Made by a program: the position numbers and the translations under genes
In this document: in pieces, positions 54,206 through 64,000 of the stretch
Layout: every line of letters starts with the position of its first letter
How positions within the stretch are numbered: the first letter of the stretch is position 1
Assembly: GCF_031082405.1 (NCBI RefSeq)
Contig: NZ_JAVHJU010000007.1
Coordinates: forward strand, 358,846-422,845
Direction of reading: 5' to 3'
DNA: 64,000 nt
DNA from: Amycolatopsis sp. A133
GTDB lineage: Bacteria > Actinomycetota > Actinomycetes > Mycobacteriales > Pseudonocardiaceae
Notes under the pieces: generated by a model
What the model was told of the DNA's origin: nothing
Seen by the model: the letters and a program-made list of their open reading frames with translations, nothing else
The model's database searches: none

Positions 54206-55180
54206 CTACGGGAGCCGCTGGCCGAAGAAGAGGCTGGCCGCGGCGCCGAGCATCAGGATCAGCGTGCCCACCACCACCCACGGCTTGCTCGCGTCGGCGT
54301 CCTTGAGCTCGTAGCCGATCTGCTCGCCGAGGTCCGCGTAGACCTTCTTCAGCTCCTCGGCGCTGGCCGCCTTGTAGAAGTCGCCGCCCGAGAGCCGGGC
54401 GATCTCCCGCAGGGACTCGTCGTCCACGCTGACCGGCTGGGCCTTGCCCTCGATGTCGACCGAACCGTGGGTGGTGCCGAACGAGATCGACGAGATCGGC
54501 ACCCCGGCCTGCTTCGCCGCCTGCGCCGCGGTGTACCCGCCCCGCGCCGCGTACAGGTCCTCCGGGACCGTCTGCTTCCCGTCGGACATCAGCACGATCC
54601 GCGCCGGCGGCGGCCCGTCGGCGCCGCCGACGACGCTCGAGAAGCTCTCCACCGACTGCAGCGCCGCGAAGATGCCTTCCCCGGTCGCCGTCGACTGGGC
54701 CAGCTTCAGGTTTTCGATCGCCTTGATCACGCCGTTGCGGTCCGTGGTCGGGTTGACCAGCACCGTCGCCGTGCCCGCGAACGAGATCAGCCCCAGGTTG
54801 ATCCCCGGCGTCATGTTCCGTGCGAAACTCGTCGCCGCTTCCTGGGCCGCCTGCAGCCGCGTCGGCAGGACGTCGGTGGCCTCCATCGACAGCGACACGT
54901 CGATCACCAGCATCACGGTCGCCCGGTTGCGCGGCACCTTCTGCTCGGCGGTCGGGCCGGCCAGCGCCACCGTGAGCAGCAGCAGCGACAGCACGATGAG
55001 CACCGCCGGCACGTGCCGCACCCAGCCCTGGCTCTTCGGCGCGACCTTCTCGAGGAGGTCCAGGTTCGCGAACCGCATCGTCCGCTTCCGGCGCGCCCGC
55101 TGGGCGAGCACGTACCCGACGGCGACCGCGGCCACGGCGATCAGCAGCAGGAACCACCAGGGCGACGCGAATCCGGTCAT
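54206..55180 (-). CDS. BatA-like VWA membrane protein
   Basis: A 324-aa protein. Two N-terminal TM helices (about 6-24, 57-76) precede a VWA domain with MIDAS DVSLSM, later Thr and Asp (MSDGKQT). A C-terminal TM helix (about 298-316) ends near RLP. It is the third gene of the MoxR-DUF58-VWA set. ATG 55180 is chosen; GTG 55186, overlapping the DUF58 stop as GTGA, is an alternative. Family members act with MoxR ATPases in envelope or metalloprotein maturation. Confidence 0.85.
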   Translation of the reverse strand: MTGFASPWWFLLLIAVAAVAVGYVLAQRARRKRTMRFANLDLLEKVAPKSQGWVRHVPAVLIVLSLLLLTVALAGPTAEQKVPRNRATVMLVIDVSLSMEATDVLPTRLQAAQEAATSFARNMTPGINLGLISFAGTATVLVNPTTDRNGVIKAIENLKLAQSTATGEGIFAALQSVESFSSVVGGADGPPPARIVLMSDGKQTVPEDLYAARGGYTAAQAAKQAGVPISSISFGTTHGSVDIEGKAQPVSVDDESLREIARLSGGDFYKAASAEELKKVYADLGEQIGYELKDADASKPWVVVGTLILMLGAAASLFFGQRLP

Positions 55181-55182
55181 CC

Positions 55183-56127
55183 TCACGCCACACCCCCCGA
55201 CCAGCGGCGCTTGCGGGCGACGACGAACCGCACCATGTCGGCGATCCAGTCGGCGTCCGTGCGCAGCGTCAGGTGCGCCGCACCCGCGCGCCGCAGGCCG
55301 GCCGCCACCCGTTGCCGGTGGGCGTGGGCCGCGGCCCCGAACTCCTTGCGCAGCAAGGCCGAAGCGTGCACTTCGCGCTGTTTCCCTGTCTCCGGGTCGG
55401 CCAGCACGACGGTGCCCACCTCGGGCAGGTCGACGTCGCGCGGGTCGAGGACTTCGATCGCGATCAGTTCGTGGCGCCCGCCGAGCGCCCGCAGCGGCCG
55501 CTCCCAGGAGGTGTCGCCCAGGAAGTCGGAGATCACCACGGCCAGGCCGCGGCGGCGCGGCGGGCGGCGCAGCGCTTCCAGGGCCTGGGCGAAGTCGCCC
55601 CGGGTGCCCTCGGCCGCGCGCGGGGTCTCGGCCAGCTTCCGCACCAGCCCGCGCGCGTGCGCCAAGCCGCCGCGCGCCGGGATGCGGACCGTGTCGGCGC
55701 CGGTGGAGATCAGCGCGCCGATGCGGTTGCCGCCGCCCCCGGTCAGGTGGGCGACCGCCGCGACCGCGCAGACCACCAGGTCGCGCTTTTCGCACAGCGC
55801 GGTCCCGAAGTCCAGGCTCGCCGAGAGGTCGGCGACGACCCACGTCTCCAGTTCGCGGTCGGCCACGGTCTCGCGGATGTGCGGGGTCGTGGTGCGGGCG
55901 GTGACCGCCCAGTCCATCCGGCGGACGTCGTCGCCGGGCTGGTAGGGGCGCGCCTCACCGGGCTCGGACCCCGGCCCCGGCACCAGGCCGAGGTGGTTGC
56001 CCTGCAGCAGCCCGTCGAGCCGGCGGCGGACGTCGAGCTCCAGCGTCCGGAGCCCGGCTTCCAGGCGGTCGCCGCGCAGTACCGGCGGCGCCCACGAAGG
56101 GCGGACGCCCTTCTCGTTCTTCGCCAT
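55183..56127 (-). CDS. DUF58 (BatB/YeaD-type) protein
   Basis: A 314-aa soluble protein with a DUF58 core. It has GNHLGLVPGPGSEPGEARPY then QPGDDVRRMDWAVTARTTTP, the signature stretch, and a degenerate VWA-like fold (VADLSASLDFG, RGLAVVISDFLGD). It stands between MoxR and the VWA gene with 7-nt and overlapping junctions, so it forms part of the same complex. Confidence 0.87.
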   Translation of the reverse strand: MAKNEKGVRPSWAPPVLRGDRLEAGLRTLELDVRRRLDGLLQGNHLGLVPGPGSEPGEARPYQPGDDVRRMDWAVTARTTTPHIRETVADRELETWVVADLSASLDFGTALCEKRDLVVCAVAAVAHLTGGGGNRIGALISTGADTVRIPARGGLAHARGLVRKLAETPRAAEGTRGDFAQALEALRRPPRRRGLAVVISDFLGDTSWERPLRALGGRHELIAIEVLDPRDVDLPEVGTVVLADPETGKQREVHASALLRKEFGAAAHAHRQRVAAGLRRAGAAHLTLRTDADWIADMVRFVVARKRRWSGGVA

Positions 56128-56134
56128 CGCCGGG

Positions 56135-57208
<1,074 letters not shown>

Positions 57209-57280
57209 TCTGCCTCCTCAAACTCGTGCGCCGCCCCCGCGACGGTGATCACGCGGTGCGACCGTACTGCTTCCCCCGGG

Positions 57281-57309
57281 CCGCCGTCCGTCCGGCACGC
57301 GGACGGCGG
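57281..57309. other. GC-rich hairpin in a 271-bp gap
   Basis: CCGCCGTCCG (57281-57290) pairs with CGGACGGCGG (57300-57309) around 9 nt. It lies in the otherwise unassigned region between moxR and mobA. It could be an mRNA leader element of moxR or a mobA terminator. Confidence 0.35.
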
Positions 57310-57479
57310 CGTCGGCCCACGATCAGCCAACACGGTCAGCGGTGTGACACCTGTGAAGGGTTCCGACCCGACAGGGCCCGCGGACACGCCGGCGCTCGCC
57401 CGGAGTCCGACACCCGCCCGTCCAGCCGGGACCGGCGGACCGGGGACTTTGCTGCAGCCTCGCCCGGCACCGGAACGGC

Positions 57480-58025
57480 TCAGCGGTGGCGCTCGAGGTC
57501 CTCCGGCGTGTCGATGTCGTCCGCTTCGCCCCGTTCCGCCGGGAGCTCGGTGACCGTCAGCCCACCCAGGACCCGGCGCAGGGCCGCGTTGTCGACGTCG
57601 TCCGGCAGGGCCGCGCGAAGGGCCGTGACCCGCCAGGCGCCCAGCAGCCACTGCCGCTTGCCGGCGGCGTCCACCAGCACCGCGCCGTCGCCGGGGCCGA
57701 TCGCCGCCAGCAGCCTGTCCACTGTGGACCGGCGGACGCCCGGGAGGTCGGCCGCCAGCACGACGACCGCCTCGACGTCGTCGGGGACGAACGCCAGGCC
57801 CGCCGCCAGTGCCGCCACCGGTCCGGTGCCCGGCACCGGCTCGCGGGTCCACACGACGTCGAAGCCGGGGCGTCGCGGGCCGACCGCGATCACCCGCTCG
57901 GCGCCGTCGAGGGCGTGGATCGCGCGGGCCAGCAACGGTTTGCCGCCCACCGTCAGCGCCGGCTTGTCCACACCGGACAGCCGGCGGGCCGAGCCGCCGG
58001 CCACCACGATCCCCGCGTAGCGCAC
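57480..58025 (-). CDS. mobA: Molybdenum cofactor guanylyltransferase
   Basis: Transfers GMP to molybdopterin. 181 aa, nucleotidyltransferase fold. The start is VVAGGSARRLSGVDKPALTV (the LAGGxSxRMGxDK-type motif with an R-rich variant), followed by ADLPGVRRSTVDRLL and GQWLLGAWR-like segments. The last residues EADDIDTPEDL are the family C-terminus. GTG 58025 lies 6 nt from a TAGGGT box that overlaps the upstream stop. Confidence 0.83.
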   Translation of the reverse strand: MRYAGIVVAGGSARRLSGVDKPALTVGGKPLLARAIHALDGAERVIAVGPRRPGFDVVWTREPVPGTGPVAALAAGLAFVPDDVEAVVVLAADLPGVRRSTVDRLLAAIGPGDGAVLVDAAGKRQWLLGAWRVTALRAALPDDVDNAALRRVLGGLTVTELPAERGEADDIDTPEDLERHR

Positions 58026-58034
58026 CGGGGCACC

Positions 58035-58745
58035 CTAGCGGCCCAGCACGAGGTAGGTGAAGCCCAGCACGCCCCGGTAGTCACGGACGTACTCGCGCAA
58101 CCGCCGGTCGAGCCACTCCCGCACCGGCGCCGCCCGCGGGTCGGCCGGGTGCGCCGCCAGCCACTCCGCCCAGCCGGCCCGCGAGGTCGACTCGAACTCG
58201 TCCCACTCCAGCTGGTCGGCGGTGCTGAAGTGCAGCACGCGCCAGCCGGCGGCGTCCGCGGCGTCGAGCAGGTCCGGCAAGGTCAGGATGTCCGGGCCGA
58301 AGATGTCCTGCGCCGTCGGGTCCGGCGGCGCCGCCCAGAAGCCGTCGCCGTAGAGCAGCCTGCCGGACGGCACCACCCGCGCGAGGCGCTCGAGGGCCGC
58401 CTCGGTCGAGCCGAAGATGTGGGCGGCGCCGATGCAGAACGCCCGGTCGGCGGGACCGTCCCAGGTCGCGGCGTCCGCCTCGGTGAAGTCCACGGCCAGG
58501 CCGCGTTCGCGAGCCGCCGCCCGGCCCCGCGCCAGCCCGGTCTCGTCGGTGTCGACGCCGGTCCCGCGCAGGTCCGGCGCCCGGCCGAGCGCCCGCAGCA
58601 GCAGCTCGCCCCAGCCGCAGCCGAGGTCGACGAGGTGTCCCCCGGCCAGGTCCATCCGGTCGAGCAGCAGCTCCGCGTGCGGCTCGGACAGGGGCGTGTT
58701 CCAGCGCATCCGCGAGCGCCGCAGCGCGTTCAGTTCGTCGTCCAC
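58035..58745 (-). CDS. SAM-dependent methyltransferase
   Basis: A 236-aa class I methyltransferase. Motif I is LVDLGCGWGELLLRAL, then TGVDTDETGLARGR, and FCIGAAHIFGSTEAAL follows. It probably methylates a small molecule; family is not more specific. GTG 58745 is the start; the message may be leaderless (CAGGAT 6 nt upstream). Confidence 0.8.
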   Translation of the reverse strand: MDDELNALRRSRMRWNTPLSEPHAELLLDRMDLAGGHLVDLGCGWGELLLRALGRAPDLRGTGVDTDETGLARGRAAARERGLAVDFTEADAATWDGPADRAFCIGAAHIFGSTEAALERLARVVPSGRLLYGDGFWAAPPDPTAQDIFGPDILTLPDLLDAADAAGWRVLHFSTADQLEWDEFESTSRAGWAEWLAAHPADPRAAPVREWLDRRLREYVRDYRGVLGFTYLVLGR

Positions 58746-58787
58746 CAGGCGATCCTGGCGACGACCCCGGCCGCCGTCGAGCGAGTT

Positions 58788-60128
58788 TCAGCCGATCAGC
58801 CGGGTCGCGTACGGCATGATCCCGCCGTAGCGCACCGGGGCGACCCGGACCCGCAGGCCGGACTGCGGCGCCTCGACCATCTGCCCGCCGCCGAGGTACA
58901 GCGCCACGTGGTGGATGCCGCCCGGGCCGCCCCAGAACAGCAGGTCGCCGCGGCGCATCTGGGACAGCGGCACCCGCCGCCCCGTCGTGTACTGGTAGCC
59001 GCTGTAGTGCGGCAGGGAGCGGACCCCGGCGAAGGCGTAGATCATCAGGCCGGAGCAGTCGAAGCCGATCTTGTTGTAGTCGCCGTAGCGGTCGGCGACG
59101 CCGCCGTCGCGAATGCCGCGGGTCGGGCCGCTCGCGTTGCCGCCGCCCCACGCGTACGGCATGCCGAGCTTCGACAGCGCCCGGGCGATCACCGCCTCGA
59201 TCGACGAGCCGGCCGGGCCCGCGGGTGCCGCCCCGCCCGACGGACGGCCACCGCCCCCGGACGCGGCGAGCGCGGCCTGGCGAGCGCGTTCTTCGTCCTC
59301 GCGCTGCTTCTGGGCCAGCCAGTCCTGGTAGCGCTGCCGCTGGCCCTGCAGGCCGCTGACCTTCGCCTGCGCGGCGAACAGCTGCTGCTCGACGTCGGAC
59401 TTGTTCTGCTCGAGCTGGGTGGCCTGGGCCGCCTGGCCGTCCTGGGCCCGCTCGGCGACGGTCTGCGCCGCGTCGGCGCTGTTCTTGGCCCGGCGGGCCG
59501 CGTCCTGCTTCTCCCGGGCGATCTCGGCGGCCTTGCGGGCGGCGGCGTCCTTGTTGGACTTGTCGGTCTGCGCCTGCTGGAGCCGGTCGAGGGCGTTGAG
59601 CCGGTTGCCGCCGACGGCGTCGAGCAGCTGCGCGCGGGCGAGCATGTCCTTGGGGCTGTCGGCACCCAGGTACGCCGACAGCGAGCCGACCGTGCTGCCC
59701 TGCTGGAAGCTCGCGGCGGCGAACGTCTTGAGGTCCGCCCGGGCCTGCTCGATGGCCGCCGCCGCCGCGTCCGCCTCGGTCCGCGCGGCCTTGGCGTCGT
59801 TCTCCGCCTGGGCGGCGGCGTCCTGCGCGGTCTGCAGGTCGACCAGGGCCTTGTTGGCCTCTTCCTGCTTGAGCTCGACGTCGTCCTGCAGCTGCGAGAG
59901 CTTCTGCTCGGCCTGGGCCAGCTGGTTGGTCAGCCGGCCGACCTCGCCCGCCTTCGCGTTCGCGTCGGCCTTGCCGGCCTGGATCTCGGAGTCACTGGGG
60001 TTGGGCGGCGGCGGGGGCGCCGCCAGACCGGTCCCGCCCAGGCCGAACAAGATCACCAGCGTGAGCGTGCTCACGCTGAGTCCCCGGCGGACGCCCGGCA
60101 CCCGCGGACTCCCGCACCCTTCGGCCAC
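58788..60128 (-). CDS. NlpC/P60 peptidoglycan endopeptidase with coiled coil (RipA/RipC-like)
   Basis: A 446-aa exported cell-wall hydrolase that cleaves peptide stems. Signal/TM segment lies at about residues 19-36. A long coiled coil covers about 45-270 (NQLAQAEQKLSQLQDDVELK). The C-terminal NlpC/P60 domain (about 325-446) carries Cys in FDCSGLMIYAF and His in IHHVALYLG. GTG 60128, 8 nt after GGAGG, is better placed than GTG 60137, which abuts the same GGAGG. Cell division and daughter separation are typical roles. Confidence 0.9.
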   Translation of the reverse strand: MAEGCGSPRVPGVRRGLSVSTLTLVILFGLGGTGLAAPPPPPNPSDSEIQAGKADANAKAGEVGRLTNQLAQAEQKLSQLQDDVELKQEEANKALVDLQTAQDAAAQAENDAKAARTEADAAAAAIEQARADLKTFAAASFQQGSTVGSLSAYLGADSPKDMLARAQLLDAVGGNRLNALDRLQQAQTDKSNKDAAARKAAEIAREKQDAARRAKNSADAAQTVAERAQDGQAAQATQLEQNKSDVEQQLFAAQAKVSGLQGQRQRYQDWLAQKQREDEERARQAALAASGGGGRPSGGAAPAGPAGSSIEAVIARALSKLGMPYAWGGGNASGPTRGIRDGGVADRYGDYNKIGFDCSGLMIYAFAGVRSLPHYSGYQYTTGRRVPLSQMRRGDLLFWGGPGGIHHVALYLGGGQMVEAPQSGLRVRVAPVRYGGIMPYATRLIG

Positions 60129-60137
60129 GACCGTCAC

Positions 60138-60290
60138 CTCCGCTCACCAGCACACACCGCGTGTCACTGCAGTCACACCACTATCACAAGCATCAGCGGC
60201 AACTTACAGAACGTAGGCACCAATTCCCCTCATTGAGGGACCCCCGCCGCGCCGCCTGTCCGAATGGCGCAGCCCACACCGCGTGTCGTC
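60138..60290. other. Intergenic region between NlpC/P60 and acnA
   Basis: The 328-bp gap 60129-60456 holds the endopeptidase Shine-Dalgarno, a relatively AT-rich stretch at about 60160-60240, and the acnA promoter. I looked for a c-di-AMP (ydaO-type) riboswitch, sometimes found before rip genes, but no convincing match was seen. Confidence 0.4.
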
Positions 60291-60319
60291 TTGTCCGTTA
60301 AACAGGACACGCGTACTGT
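60291..60319 (+). promoter_or_regulatory. Candidate acnA promoter
   Basis: TTGTCC (60291-60296) and TACTGT (60314-60319) are 17 bp apart. GTCC-GTTAAACA-GGAC within the spacer is a near-palindrome that could bind a regulator. The implied leader to GTG 60457 is about 130 nt. Confidence 0.5.
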
Positions 60320-60456
60320 TTGAACCACCGCGAGGTGTGCCATCCCGAATCCGGTCCTACGGTGGGGGTGCGCAAGACTCGCCCCACCGAACCGACCGAA
60401 CTGACCCGGGACTCCCCTGCCGCGACGGAGCGGCGTCCCCGCCACTGGAGTTAGAC

Positions 60457-63321
<2,865 letters not shown>

Positions 63322-63335
63322 GGGTTTTCGCAGTA

Positions 63336-63374
63336 CGGAGGGCCTCCCCGCGCGGTGCGCGGGGAGGCCCTCCG
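63336..63374. terminator. 18-bp hairpin after acnA
   Basis: 63336-63353 pairs perfectly with 63357-63374 across a GGT loop. It lies 14 nt after acnA and directly next to the stop codon of the first MgtC-tail repeat, so it can serve both strands. Confidence 0.75.
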
Positions 63375-63375
63375 C

Positions 63376-63588
63376 TTACGCGGGAACGGCTTCCCACCGC
63401 ACGCTCGACACCGACGGCTCCAGCGAGAGCCGCGACACCGCGGCCTCCATCTGGGCGTCGTCGCGCTGGTCGCCGACCAGCTCCGCCCGCACCTCGACCG
63501 TGTGGTCCTCGCGGTCGGTGCTCAGCACCGAAAGCAAGCGGAAGTCCGTGCGGGTCAACGACTGCACGAGCAGCGCCCGCACGTGCGC
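63376..63588 (-). pseudogene. MgtC C-terminal domain copy 1, orphan
   Basis: Carries about 68 residues resembling the C-terminal cytoplasmic (ACT-like) domain of MgtC/SapB membrane proteins, ending in a stop. A stop at 63589-63591 separates it from the next copy, so it can be translated only by restarting at GTG 63582 or by stop readthrough. Probably a duplication relic. Confidence 0.6.
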
Positions 63589-63801
63589 TTACGCGGGAAC
63601 GGCTTCCCACCGCACGCTCGACACCGACGGCTCCAGCGAGAGCCGCGACACCGCGGCCTCCATCTGGGCGTCGTCGCGCTGGTCGCCGACCAGCTCCGCC
63701 CGCACCTCGACCGTGTGGTCCTCGCGGTCGGTGCTCAGCACCGAAAGCAAGCGGAAGTCCGTGCGGGTCAACGACTGCACGAGCAACGCCCGCACGTGCG
63801 C
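63589..63801 (-). pseudogene. MgtC C-terminal domain copy 2, orphan
   Basis: Identical to copy 1 apart from one synonymous-type difference near its 5' end (CTGCTC/TTGCTC context at 63786). Also bounded by stops on both sides. Confidence 0.6.
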
Positions 63802-64000
63802 TTACGCGGGAACGGCTTCCCACCGCACGCTCGACACCGACGGCTCCAGCGAGAGCCGCGACACCGCGGCCTCCATCTGGGCGTCGTCGCGCTGGTCGCC
63901 GACCAGCTCCGCCCGCACCTCGACCGTGTGGTCCTCGCGGTCGGTGCTCAGCACCGAAAGCAAGCGGAAGTCCGTGCGGGTCAACGACTGCACGAGCAAC
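63802..64000 (-). CDS. MgtC/SapB-family protein, C-terminus (5' part outside window)
   Basis: The most upstream visible copy stays open to the window edge. If it is the real gene end, the rest of the MgtC-like protein, including its TM helices, begins beyond 64000. If another repeat follows, this copy is an orphan too. The sequence (LTRTDFRLLSVLSTDREDHT, VEVRAELVGDQRDDAQMEAA, VSRLSLEPSVSSVRWEAVP) matches the typical C-terminal domain of this magnesium-stress-associated family. The identification is from family recall. Confidence 0.5.
   Translation of the reverse strand, partial: LLVQSLTRTDFRLLSVLSTDREDHTVEVRAELVGDQRDDAQMEAAVSRLSLEPSVSSVRWEAVPA

Larger units (their letters stand above)
63376..64000 (-). 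repeat. 213-bp tandem repeat of an MgtC/SapB-like 3' end
   Basis: Units 63376-63588, 63589-63801 and 63802-64000 (cut by the window edge) are essentially identical. The only difference seen is at one base (63573 g; 63786 and 63999 a). Each unit is exactly 71 codons in frame. It encodes LLVQSLTRTDFRLLSVLSTD to SVSSVRWEAVPA, then a TAA, then Ala-His and the next unit. Confidence 0.9.

Noticed and set aside
60138..60290. c-di-AMP riboswitch before the NlpC/P60 gene
   Set aside because: The conserved ydaO-type core could not be found in the leader.

Overview
The window is very GC-rich actinomycete chromosome. Mycothiol synthesis (mshC), an F420-type oxidoreductase, a PAC2 protein, a mycobacteria-like fabG-inhA pair and frequent GTG and leaderless starts point to a pseudonocardial genus such as Amycolatopsis. 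That genus call is an inference. No rRNA, tRNA, CRISPR array, complete IS or prophage was seen.

Layout. 1-5.3 kb: a cellobiose/cello-oligosaccharide locus, with a truncated LacI-family regulator (CebR-like) divergent from cebE-cebF-cebG-bglC. Three copies of the CebR-type operator core GGGAGCGCTCC lie between or next to them. 5.3-7.1 kb: a sugar-acid type IlvD/Edd dehydratase. 7.1-14.5 kb: a stress island with DUF3040 and CBS proteins, the uracil-DNA crosslinking enzyme UdgX, a Ku end-joining protein with an apparent LigD-polymerase fragment, a GAF-ANTAR regulator, a STAS protein, an LLM flavin oxidoreductase, a basic Rho-N/SAP-tailed protein, and an RsbW-like anti-sigma factor with its SigB/F/G sigma factor. 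Many of these genes are preceded by GGGTA-type -10 boxes about 14-18 bp from GNNT-like -35 boxes, which suggests a regulon clustered around its own sigma factor.

14.5-29 kb: housekeeping genes (RecB-like nuclease, ParA, hisG/hisE, Ogt plus an Ada-AlkA fusion for alkylation repair, HAD phosphatase, metH, PAC2, phosphotriesterase-like hydrolase with a CGNR regulator, metallophosphoesterase). 28-38.5 kb: accessory regulator/effector pairs (HTH_38-MarR-like regulator, serine hydrolase, ArsR-like/MFS, MarR/ABC-F, MerR/amidohydrolase) and mshC. 38.5-48.2 kb: an AAA+-VWA operon, methyltransferase, ferrochelatase, TetR with a drug-efflux MFS, and inhA-fabG. 48.3-54.1 kb: an MHS transporter, a two-component system and an orphan TAXI lipoprotein, then thioesterase, trmL and a membrane protein. 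54.2-60.1 kb: a second AAA+/DUF58/VWA set (MoxR-BatA type), mobA, a methyltransferase and an NlpC/P60 endopeptidase. 60.4-64 kb: aconitase, then a 213-bp tandem repeat that copies the 3' end of an MgtC/SapB-like gene at least three times up to the window edge.

Recurrent architecture: many genes start 6-8 nt after a TANNNT box with no Shine-Dalgarno sequence, so they are probably leaderless. Gene ends carry long perfect palindromes that look like bidirectional terminators. Two copies of a CCAATGTGGCGTT palindromic family occur at 14.46 kb and 42.84 kb.
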